A stretch of DNA of 12,164 bases from UBA6019 sp035535055 (GTDB taxonomy: Bacteria > Chloroflexota > Dormibacteria > Dormibacterales > Dormibacteraceae): NCBI GenBank assembly GCA_035535055.1, contig DATLQT010000039.1, positions 1 through 12,164 on the forward strand, in the 5' to 3' direction. Below the pieces are notes generated by a model. It worked only from the letters and a program-made list of their open reading frames with translations. It made no database searches and was not told where the DNA came from. This document shows, one piece after another, positions 6,628 to 12,164 of the stretch. Positions within the stretch are counted from its first letter, which is position 1. Every line of letters starts with the position of its first letter. Position numbers and translations under genes: made by a program.

Positions 6628-6939
6628 ATGGCGGCTATTGGGACCTCCCAGAGTCAGGGTGAGGGGGCGTCTTCCTACAACACGGTCTACCCGGTGACCT
6701 ACCGCCGTGGCTGGGCCGGCCTCTTCTCCGGGGAGAACCAGACGAAGGCCCTGCGGCGAGCACTGACGGAACTCAATCGCCGGGGCCTCGGGGTCGCCAG
6801 CATCACGCCGGACCGCTGGAGCTTTTGGAAGACCCTCGGCTCCATCCTCCTCGCGGCCGTGACCCTCGGGTTCGTGGTACGCGGCCCGAACCTCCTTCTC
6901 CTCACCGAGCCGATCGCGACGCCGGCGCGAGCGGGGTAA
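6628..6939 (+). CDS. Small membrane protein of unknown function
   Basis: This is a 103-residue protein with a polar N-terminal part, including the segment YRRGWAGLFSGENQTKALRRA that resembles a helix-rich cytoplasmic domain, and one hydrophobic stretch at about residues 68-92 (SILLAAVTLGFVV, NLLLL), probably a membrane anchor near the C terminus. The start at 6628 is fixed by GGAGGAG six bases upstream. No family is recognised with confidence. The gene ends 10 bases before the tyrosine recombinase gene and is likely co-transcribed with it. Confidence 0.7.
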   Translation: MAAIGTSQSQGEGASSYNTVYPVTYRRGWAGLFSGENQTKALRRALTELNRRGLGVASITPDRWSFWKTLGSILLAAVTLGFVVRGPNLLLLTEPIATPARAG

Positions 6940-6949
6940 GAGGGCGACC

Positions 6950-7919
6950 ATGCGGGTGACCGTCCTCGACCCCCAGAGCGGCACCGTGCCGGTGCTCGCC
7001 GCGGCGACCCCGTGGCAGACAGTGCTCGACGCCTACAGCGATGCCGCCCTCGACAGCGCCAGCACTCGCCGCGCCTACCGGAAGGCCTGTACCGACGCGC
7101 TGACCGCCTGCGACGTCACCGACCCTGGCCGAGCTCCGCGGCGCCCAGCTGGCCGCCTGGCGGGCCGCGGTGGTCGCCGACACCGCTCACAGCCCAGCGA
7201 CCAAGGCCCAGGCCGTGACCGCCCTACGGCCCTTCCTCACCTGGGCCCGCACGATGGGCGCCCACAGCCTCAGCGGCGACGTCCTGACCGCGGCCCTGCG
7301 GGTGCCCCGCGCGACCGTCTTGCGGCCGTACACCGTCCTGACCGAGGCCGAGATCGCGGCCCTGATCGGGGCCGCCTCAACCCCCCGGGACACGGCCCTC
7401 CTCGCCGTCCTCCTCGGCGGCGGCCTGCGGGTGGCTGAGGTGGTTGGCCTCGACTGCAGCGACGTGATCGACGTCGAGGGCGGAGCCGCGCTCCATGTCC
7501 GGCAGGGGAAGGGGCGCAAGGACCGGGTCGTCCCGATCCTGCCCTCGACCGCCGCCGCCATCCGCCGCTCCCTCGCCGCCACCGGGCGAGCCCTCGGCGA
7601 TCCTGGCCCGCTGTTCCTGGCCCACGATCGGGCCGCCGGCGCGCGGGGCGATCAGGCCACCCGCCTGAGCGCCCGGTCAGTCGGCCGGCTGGTCACGACC
7701 CTCACCGCGCGGGCCGGGATCGACGCCCGTCGCGTCTCACCCCACAGCCTCCGCCACTCCTACGCCGTGCGGGCGCTGCGGGCCGGCGCCAACGTGGCCG
7801 CCGTCTCGAAGCTTCTCGGGCACGCCAACGTCGCCACGACGAGCCGCTACCTCGACCACCTCGCCATCGCCGAGCTCCGAGCTGCCGTGCCCGAGCTGCC
7901 CGGCCTGAGCGCCGCTTGA
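6950..7919 (+). CDS. Tyrosine recombinase, XerC/XerD-like, one frameshift
   Basis: This is a site-specific DNA recombinase of about 322 residues when rejoined. It could resolve multimers, integrate the element or invert segments. The N-terminal frame from ATG 6950 gives a core-binding domain (TPWQTVLDAYSDAAL, STRRAYRKACTDAL). The frame shifts at about 7121-7126, and deleting one C from CCC there joins CDVTD to LAELRGAQLAAW smoothly. The catalytic domain is complete: Arg in GGLRVAEVVG (7428-7430), Lys in GKGRKDRVVP, His and Arg in PHSLRHSYAV (7743-7754), His in LLGHANVATT (7821-7823) and the nucleophile Tyr in SRYLDHLA (7848-7850). GAGG about 7 bases before the ATG is a plausible ribosome-binding site. 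No attachment or resolution site could be identified nearby. Confidence 0.85.
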
Positions 7920-8004
7920 CAGAGGCTGTAGCGCAGGAGACGGTCCGTGGGGCCGGAATGCGGCAGGCCGATTCTAAGCCCGGCTGAGGCGCGGGGAGAC
8001 CGAG

Positions 8005-8454
8005 ATGCGGACGATGGCGGTGGTGCTGAGCGCGGCGACCCTGGCGGGCGTCGGGCTGGCGACTCCGGCGGCGAGCCGGCGGCTGACGGTGACGCAGGCG
8101 CAGGCGACCCTCCGCCGGGATGGGGCGGCGGTGAAGCCGACGCTCCTCACCTGGCAGACGACCGCGCGGCGGGCGACGGCCACGACCACGGGGCTGGTGC
8201 TCTGGGACGCGGCCCGGCCGCTCGTGCGGACGCTCGGCCGCTACCAGACCCAGCTCCGCCGGACGCTCTGGCCCCTGCGGGCCGAGGCCTCGGCGCTCCG
8301 GTTCGCCACGGCGGTCGGGCACTTCCGGGCGGCGCTGGCCCTGGTCCTCTGGGCGCACCGCGCGCCGCGGGCCTGGCAGCGGCTCTACGCCGCGACCGAG
8401 GGACGCTTCGTCCAGACCGCGACCGCCCTGGGTCGTGCGCTCGGGCTCGGCTGA
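8005..8454 (+). CDS. Unknown protein with N-terminal hydrophobic segment
   Basis: This is a 149-residue protein with GGGGAG 7 bases before ATG 8005, a good start. The N terminus (MRTMAVVLSAATLAGVG) could be a short signal peptide or membrane anchor. The remainder is helix-prone, rich in Arg, Ala, Thr, Leu and Trp (LRRTLWPLRAEASALRF, ALALVLWAHRAPRAWQRL), basic and possibly amphipathic. No family is recognised. It follows the recombinase by 85 bases that hold no evident feature and starts a run of closely packed genes reaching the replication initiator. Confidence 0.6.
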   Translation: MRTMAVVLSAATLAGVGLATPAASRRLTVTQAQATLRRDGAAVKPTLLTWQTTARRATATTTGLVLWDAARPLVRTLGRYQTQLRRTLWPLRAEASALRFATAVGHFRAALALVLWAHRAPRAWQRLYAATEGRFVQTATALGRALGLG

Positions 8455-8475
8455 TGGCGCGCGGGGTTCACCAAA

Positions 8476-8685
8476 GTGGAGCGCGGCATCGACTCGGACC
8501 CAATGTGCTTCGGCGCTCAGGGCGTGACCGTGAACGATGATGTCTACCCGGACGGAACGGTGCGGGTCGGCGGCGACGTCTCGGTCCCCCGAAAGGACGG
8601 TGGCCTGGTCCTCGGGATCGAGTATCTGAACTCCAGCACCTACCGGGAGTCGGCCGTCTGGTTCGCCACCCACCGGGCCGCCTGA
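8476..8685 (+). CDS. Small unknown protein, probably front part of a frameshifted gene
   Basis: This is a 69-residue frame from GTG 8476, with ATG 8503 an alternative start. It contains DDVYPDGTVRVGGDVSVPR and GGLVLGIEYLNSSTYRESA, a beta-rich pattern without recognised family. It ends at TGA 8683-8685. Skipping one base there leads into the next frame (ERSLVGLPETIAELV), which runs to a stop coupled to the following gene. The two pieces therefore probably form one protein of about 100-112 residues interrupted by an extra base near 8680-8690. Confidence 0.5.
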   Translation: MERGIDSDPMCFGAQGVTVNDDVYPDGTVRVGGDVSVPRKDGGLVLGIEYLNSSTYRESAVWFATHRAA

Positions 8686-8695
8686 GCGCAGTCTG

Positions 8696-8812
8696 GTGGG
8701 TCTCCCCGAGACGATCGCGGAGCTGGTCGCCACCGCGGCCAGCTTCACGGTCACGGACCCGGCCGGGCACTCCCGGCTGCTGGTCCGCTGCCAGGCGCCG
8801 ACCGTCGAATGA
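8696..8812 (+). CDS. Short frame, probable back part of the preceding gene
   Basis: From GTG 8696 this frame encodes 38 residues (MGLPETIAELVATAASF, then TVTDPAGHSRLLVRCQAP). The composition and third-position bias are coding-like. Its stop TGA (8810-8812) overlaps the start of the next gene as ATGA, a typical translational-coupling arrangement, which supports the frame being translated. It may be an independent small gene, but continuity with the frame ending at 8685 by a one-base shift is more likely. Confidence 0.45.
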   Translation: MGLPETIAELVATAASFTVTDPAGHSRLLVRCQAPTVE

Positions 8813-9540
8813 CGGACCGACGCGACCACCCGCGGTCTTTCCCCGACGACACCCTTGCAGCGGGCATCGCCGAGGCCGCCCGCCAAGCTGCGGCGGTCGC
8901 CAGAACCGGCGGTCGAGAGGGTCAACCGGGTGAGGCGCCGGCTACCGACCCCATGCCCATCGCCGACGCCAGCGGACCCCATGGAGACCGCCGACCCATA
9001 GAGACCACCGGCAGCCCCGGACCGATGGAGGGCATGGACGGTCAGCCATCCCATGGGAGCCCCGACGACCCGCCCCGCGGCACGACCTGGCGCCCGCTGG
9101 TCGAGGCGCTCGCGGTCCTCGGCCTCTCCGACTCCGCCGTGCGCCGCCGGGTCCGCCGCGGCGAGATGGCCTCGCGCCACGGTGCCCGCGGCGAGCTGCT
9201 CGTCGCCGTGCCCATCACCGCCGAGGCCTCGACGCCCAGCTCAGGCGGCAGCCCGGCTGGGTCTAGCCGCGACAGCGAGACCCTCCGGGCGCTGCTCAAC
9301 GTCCGCGAGGAGCAGGTGCGGACCCTCGAGGCCGAGCTCGCCTCCCGGCGGGCGCAGGCTGAGGCCGACGCCACCGAGCGGGCCGAGCTGCGCCGGCTGC
9401 TCCTGCAAGCCCAATCACTGATCCCTCGGCTCCACGCTCCGCGCCTATACGCCGACCCACCCGGCGGCGAGGAGGGCGCCGCGCCCGGAACCAGGCCGCC
9501 CAGCCGCCAGCCGTGGTGGCGATTCCGGCGAGGCGGGTGA
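8809..9540 (+). CDS. Helix-turn-helix and coiled-coil DNA-binding protein
   Basis: This 243-residue protein has four parts. Residues 1-90 are low-complexity and Pro/Gly/Asp-rich. Residues 94-134 resemble a MerR/excisionase-type helix-turn-helix with wing (WRPLVEALAVLGLSDSAVRR, then RGEMASRHGARGELLVAVP). Residues 156-205 form a long charged coiled coil (LLNVREEQVRTLEAELASRR). The C-terminal tail ends in PWWRFRRGG. HTH plus coiled coil plus an aromatic-basic tail is a layout seen in KfrA-like plasmid proteins and in uncharacterised mobile-element proteins. A role in partition, copy control or regulation is inference. The start ATG overlaps the preceding stop (ATGA), and the stop overlaps the next start by one base (TGATG), so the genes are translationally coupled. 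Confidence 0.7.
   Translation: MTDRRDHPRSFPDDTLAAGIAEAARQAAAVARTGGREGQPGEAPATDPMPIADASGPHGDRRPIETTGSPGPMEGMDGQPSHGSPDDPPRGTTWRPLVEALAVLGLSDSAVRRRVRRGEMASRHGARGELLVAVPITAEASTPSSGGSPAGSSRDSETLRALLNVREEQVRTLEAELASRRAQAEADATERAELRRLLLQAQSLIPRLHAPRLYADPPGGEEGAAPGTRPPSRQPWWRFRRGG
8978..9011 (+). repeat. Two imperfect 17-base direct repeats
   Basis: CCCATGGAGACCGCCGA (8978-8994) is followed immediately by CCCATAGAGACCACCGG (8995-9011), with three mismatches. The pair lies in the low-complexity N-terminal coding part of the HTH/coiled-coil gene and probably reflects local duplication. Confidence 0.6.
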
Positions 9541-10108
9541 TGGCAGACGAGCCGCCGCGCAGCGATAGCGGCGGCTCGGTCGTCGTGGCGGGCCCGATCC
9601 AGCTCAGGCCCACCCGCTACCCGGCCGAGCTCCCGGTCTGGCAGTTCGAGCTCGTCGAGAGCGCCGATGAGGACGTCGAGGACGTCCGGCACTGGCTCAC
9701 CGAATGGCGTCCCCCGCCGCGGCGGATGCCGCCATTCGATCCCGAAACGCCGCTCACTGCCGAGCTGGCCCGCGCCAGCGTCGGCATGGACACCGAGACG
9801 TTCGCCCGGGCTTACGCCGTGGCCTTCGCCCGCCCCAGCGTTCTCCGTGTCCCGGGCCGCGCCGGTGAGCGCCAACTCACATGGGAGGACGCGCCAATCG
9901 TCGCGCGTCGCCTTGACGAACAGCTCGCCGCGCGCGGGAAGTCCAGATCGCGTGGGCAGACATGTATGCCCCCTACGTGGGCGATCCGCCCCGTGCGGCC
10001 CTGCTCGGCGGCGTGGTGCCCGACAGCCCGCCAACCCTTGCGGTCCTACACGCCGGCGAGGACCAATGGCGGATCGTCCCGTGCGCCTCGACGGCGGAGC
10101 TCAAGTAG
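9540..10108 (+). CDS. Unknown element protein, one frameshift
   Basis: From ATG 9540 the frame encodes MADEPPRSDSGGSVVVAG, WQFELVESADEDVEDVRHW and LTWEDAPIVARRLDEQL. It then loses coding character after about 9938. One base back, another frame continues with VQIAWADMYAPYVGDPPRAA, TLAVLHAGEDQWRIVP and a stop at 10106-10108. Adding one G to the GGG at 9936-9938 joins them cleanly (AARGEVQIAWADMY), giving about 189 residues. No family is recognised. The protein is acidic and likely cytoplasmic. It is coupled to the preceding gene by a one-base stop/start overlap and ends 12 bases before the replication initiator, so it may share its operon and regulation. Confidence 0.6.
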
Positions 10109-10120
10109 CTCTCGGCCAAC

Positions 10121-11470
10121 GTGGGAGCGACGCGTGGTGCGCTCACCGCCGCGCTCGGTGGAGCCCGCTCGTGGGACGGCACGCTCGATCACGAACCTGC
10201 AGCGGCTGCGGCGGTGCGTACCGCTGCGGACGCCTACTTCACGGCGCGCGACGCGCTGCTCGAGATGACGCGGGCATACCTCGCTCAGATCGCGAAGCGC
10301 CCGCGGCGTCACGCTGCACCCTCCCTGCCGTCCGACTTCATCGCGTTCGCGGGCCACCGAATTCACGCCAGCACCGTCGAAGGGTTGGGCCGTATGGACG
10401 AGTGGCACCCGCTCGAGGAGACCGGGTTTGCCCGCCGGCTCGAGGTGAAGTACGGCGATGGCTTCACCCAGCAGATCGGCTTTCGCGCGAGCGAGGAGCT
10501 CTGGCGAGTGCTGAAAGACAAAGGGGCCGCGGCGATCAAGGCCCACTATGCCCTGTCGGCGTTCTGCTACCACCGGACCGGTGGTGATGGTAACGAATAC
10601 GTGCTGGTCGACGTCCCGGAATTCTGCGACGCTCTCGGCTACAAGAGACAGAAGGCGGGTGGCTTTAAGACACGCGACAAGCAGCGAGCCATGGAAGTGC
10701 TGACGGGGCTGACCACGGCCGAGCTCTCTGTCGAGTACGCGATCCCACGGCGTCCCGGGAAGGTCGGCCGGGTTCGCGGACGCATCTGGGAACGCGGGCT
10801 CGAGGCCGAACAGCGAGACCAGTGCACGGACCTGTTTGGACACGCTCGCATTGGCGACCATGCCGCGTGGGAGCCGGTCGCTTTCACGTTCCGGCCGGGC
10901 CAATGGGACAGCGATCCCGGCTGGCGCGCAGCCAACGAGTACGTTGGCAAGATCGGCGCCGGCCTGCTCCAGCTCGACACGAAGCGTGACGAGTGGGCCG
11001 TGCGAATCGGTGGTTACTACGGCTTTCTGGCGCGCGTCACGCAATACCAGCAGCCGTGTCGAGTCCGTGTCGCCACGGTGCTCAAGCGCACTGGTCTCAA
11101 CCGACAGAACCGCCGCCATCCGGCCGCGCAGCTCGAGGCCTTCCAGCGGGCCCATGACCGCCTGGTCGAGGTTGGCGTCCTTGCCAGCTGGCAGTTCGAT
11201 ACGCCGGCGGTCGAGGAGGAGCCGGACATGGACGATCCAACCACCCTCGCCACCCTCGCCGAGTACGGTGAGGGTGACTGGCGCGGCCAGGGGATCGTCC
11301 TCGCCTGGCCGGCCGCCCTGATCGAGCATGGGGCGGCCCTCGCCGCGCGGCAGCATAAGGCCATCACTGCCGCTCAGCATCGGCATCCTCGAGAGCGCGC
11401 GTCGGGGGTAGGGGGGGCCAGGAGACTACCCCCGAGACGCGCTGACCCTACCCCGAGACGCGCTCAGTGA
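10121..11470 (+). CDS. Probable plasmid replication initiator (two winged-helix type)
   Basis: This is the largest uninterrupted gene, 449 residues from GTG 10121. No exact family is named. Two segments look like winged-helix units: about residues 160-208 (YVLVDVPEFCDALGYKRQ, RDKQRAMEVLTGL) and about 315-362 (RVATVLKRTGLN, AFQRAHDRLVEVGVLASWQF). Two tandem winged helices in a protein of this size are typical of iteron-binding plasmid initiators, which open the origin and recruit helicase. The C-terminal end is basic (PPRRADPTPRRAQ) and is encoded by an 18-bp repeat cluster. Position supports the role: if the ends of the window join, the gene lies directly upstream of the helicase-primase operon. 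The assignment is inference. A transcriptional regulator of the element is the main alternative. Confidence 0.5.
   Translation: MGATRGALTAALGGARSWDGTLDHEPAAAAAVRTAADAYFTARDALLEMTRAYLAQIAKRPRRHAAPSLPSDFIAFAGHRIHASTVEGLGRMDEWHPLEETGFARRLEVKYGDGFTQQIGFRASEELWRVLKDKGAAAIKAHYALSAFCYHRTGGDGNEYVLVDVPEFCDALGYKRQKAGGFKTRDKQRAMEVLTGLTTAELSVEYAIPRRPGKVGRVRGRIWERGLEAEQRDQCTDLFGHARIGDHAAWEPVAFTFRPGQWDSDPGWRAANEYVGKIGAGLLQLDTKRDEWAVRIGGYYGFLARVTQYQQPCRVRVATVLKRTGLNRQNRRHPAAQLEAFQRAHDRLVEVGVLASWQFDTPAVEEEPDMDDPTTLATLAEYGEGDWRGQGIVLAWPAALIEHGAALAARQHKAITAAQHRHPRERASGVGGARRLPPRRADPTPRRAQ
11394..11464. repeat. Cluster of three 18-base repeats, possible iterons or hairpin
   Basis: CTACCCCCGAGACGCGCT (11426-11443) recurs at 11448-11464 with one C fewer and occurs inverted at 11394-11411 with two mismatches. 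The inverted and first direct copy can fold into a stem-loop with a 14-base loop. The cluster covers the 3' end of the putative initiator gene. It has the size and arrangement of initiator-binding iterons or of an autoregulatory operator. A transcription terminator is less likely because no T-run follows the stem. Confidence 0.6.
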
Positions 11471-11520
11471 GTTCGATTTCGACTCTGCGAGCTCTAACTT
11501 CTCTACGGGGCACCGCCAGC
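11471..11520. other. AT-richer stretch after the initiator, possible origin DNA
   Basis: These 50 bases (for example TTCGATTTCGACTCTGCGAG) are visibly less GC-rich than the rest of the window and non-coding. They lie between the 18-base repeats and the IS630 end. Next to iteron-like repeats such a stretch could be a strand-opening element of a replication origin. This rests only on composition and position. Confidence 0.3.
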
Positions 11521-11554
11521 TACTAAGGCGTACGCTGGTAAGAGGACTTCTCAG
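11521..11554 (+). repeat. IS630 terminal inverted repeat, downstream end
   Basis: It begins TACTAAGGCGTACGCTGG and matches, in inverted orientation, the repeat at 167-200. It begins with the TA target dinucleotide and reaches the transposase stop codon (11551-11553). Confidence 0.85.
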
Positions 11555-12164
11555 CTGGCGGCGTAGCGGGTGTGGGGGTCGAGGAAGAAGCCCCGGACCA
11601 CGGCGGGGAGCCGCTGCAGCCGGTAGCAGCAGCTGAGCAGCTTGGCGGCGAGGTCAGCCGGGCCGGTCACGGTGGCGCGCCCGACCCCGTGTCGCTTAAT
11701 GTGGTTCCACGCCCACTCGTCGGGATTGAGGTGAGGAGCATAGGCGGGCAGGAAGATGACGGTGAGCCGACCCTCCGTGGAGGCTACGAACTCCCGCACC
11801 GAGCGAGCCCGATGGGTGGGATGTCCGTCCACCACGAGGTACACCGGGCGGTCCGCATTCGCCAGGAGGCGGCGGCAGAAATGGACGAACGTGGCCGCCG
11901 TGAATCGCTCCGGCGTGAGCATGAAGCGAAGGAGCCCTTGCGCGGAGATGGCGGAGATCAGATTCACGCGAAAGCGCGCGCCGGTGCTCGGGACGATCGG
12001 GGTCTGCCCCACGGGCGCCCACGTGGTCCCGCTGTGGGAGTCGGAGCGGACCGCCGATTCATCCGCAAAGTAGATCGTGGCCCCCGCTCGTTTGGCCGCG
12101 CGCTGGATCGCGGGATACTCTTCGTGCACCCACCGATCGACCGCTTCCGCATCCTGCTGATAGG
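11551..12164 (-). CDS. IS630-family transposase, C-terminal catalytic part
   Basis: This partial gene encodes the last ~204 residues of the transposase and runs off the window edge in frame (YQQDAEAVDRWVHEEYPAI at the truncated end). The DDE catalytic triad is visible: Asp in IYFADESAVR, Asp in YLVVDGHPTHRA and Glu in LNPDEWAWNHIKRHG, with the IS630-typical FLPAYAPHLNPDE. The C terminus (RLPAVVRGFFLDPHTRYA) is also as in the family, so the domain looks intact. About 90 residues between this part and the 51-residue N-terminal fragment at the other window end would complete a ~345-residue transposase. The GTG at 12129 is internal and not a true start. Confidence 0.92.
   Translation of the reverse strand, partial: YQQDAEAVDRWVHEEYPAIQRAAKRAGATIYFADESAVRSDSHSGTTWAPVGQTPIVPSTGARFRVNLISAISAQGLLRFMLTPERFTAATFVHFCRRLLANADRPVYLVVDGHPTHRARSVREFVASTEGRLTVIFLPAYAPHLNPDEWAWNHIKRHGVGRATVTGPADLAAKLLSCCYRLQRLPAVVRGFFLDPHTRYAAS

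Larger units (their letters stand above)
11521..12164 (-). mobile_element. IS630-family element, downstream end (partial, cut by window edge)
   Basis: This is the 3' end of an IS630-family insertion sequence on the minus strand. It comprises the terminal repeat reading inward from 11521 and the catalytic part of the transposase, open through the window edge. The outer boundary is TA (11521-11522), matching the family's TA target duplication. Orientation, terminal repeats and missing part are all complementary to the partial element at 1-200. Together they would make an element of about 1.1 kb, the usual size for the family. Confidence 0.88.

Noticed and set aside
7702..9180. Very long open frame on the minus strand across the recombinase and following genes
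   Set aside because: It is antisense to a recombinase domain with all catalytic residues, is Arg/Gly/Pro-rich and shows no domain. It is a GC-driven shadow frame.
10046..11386. 446-codon open frame on the minus strand opposite the putative initiator
   Set aside because: The plus-strand frame has winged-helix-like segments and fits the operon direction. The minus frame has no recognisable domain and is the mirror of it.
1..12164. CRISPR arrays, tRNA or rRNA genes
   Set aside because: No regularly spaced repeats and no tRNA- or rRNA-like conserved segments were seen on either strand by eye.

Overview
The window is a GC-rich, gene-dense 12.2 kb stretch with heavy G/C use at third codon positions, many GTG/TTG starts and very short intergenic gaps. 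That suggests a high-GC soil or environmental bacterium (Actinomycetota, Chloroflexota or a Rokubacteria/Methylomirabilota-type lineage are all possible). No gene fixes the phylum. The gene content is that of a small mobile replicon: a putative two-winged-helix replication initiator, a DnaB/RadA-type helicase, a zinc-finger/Toprim primase, a tyrosine recombinase, a toxin-antitoxin pair, an orphan HNH nuclease with an HTH regulator, and several unknown small proteins.

Layout. Positions 1-200 (-) hold the upstream end and N-terminal part of an IS630-family element. 235-2103 (+) is the helicase-primase operon, with a frameshift in each gene. 2239-2880 (+) is an exported protein of unknown function whose signal-peptide region lies between two arms of a long inverted repeat. 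3090-4019 (-) is an HNH nuclease. 4101-5160 (+) holds a possible 61-residue protein, an XRE-type regulator and a DUF5681-like protein. 5225-6055 (-) is an AbrB/PIN toxin-antitoxin pair. 6049-6579 (+) is a truncated RuvB-like AAA+ protein, and 6628-6939 (+) a small membrane protein. 6950-7919 (+) is a tyrosine recombinase with one frameshift. 8005-10108 (+) is a chain of coupled small genes, including a helix-turn-helix/coiled-coil protein. 10121-11470 (+) is the probable replication initiator, with an 18-bp repeat cluster at its 3' end. 11521-12164 (-) is the C-terminal part and terminal inverted repeat of an IS630-family element.

The two ends fit together. The left edge carries the first 51 residues and the upstream terminal repeat of an IS630 transposase. 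The right edge carries the last ~204 residues and the downstream terminal repeat, on the same strand, and both outer ends stop at TA. Only about 90 residues are missing. The simplest reading is a circular molecule of roughly 12.4 kb opened inside one IS copy, or a segment between two direct copies of the same IS. On either reading the initiator and its repeats lie immediately upstream of the helicase-primase operon, so the replication module would be continuous but for the IS.

At least five reading frames are interrupted by single-base shifts, two of them at short C or G runs. This points to residual indel errors in the assembly, although decay or programmed frameshifting cannot be excluded for each gene. 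All functional assignments come from motif recognition by eye.
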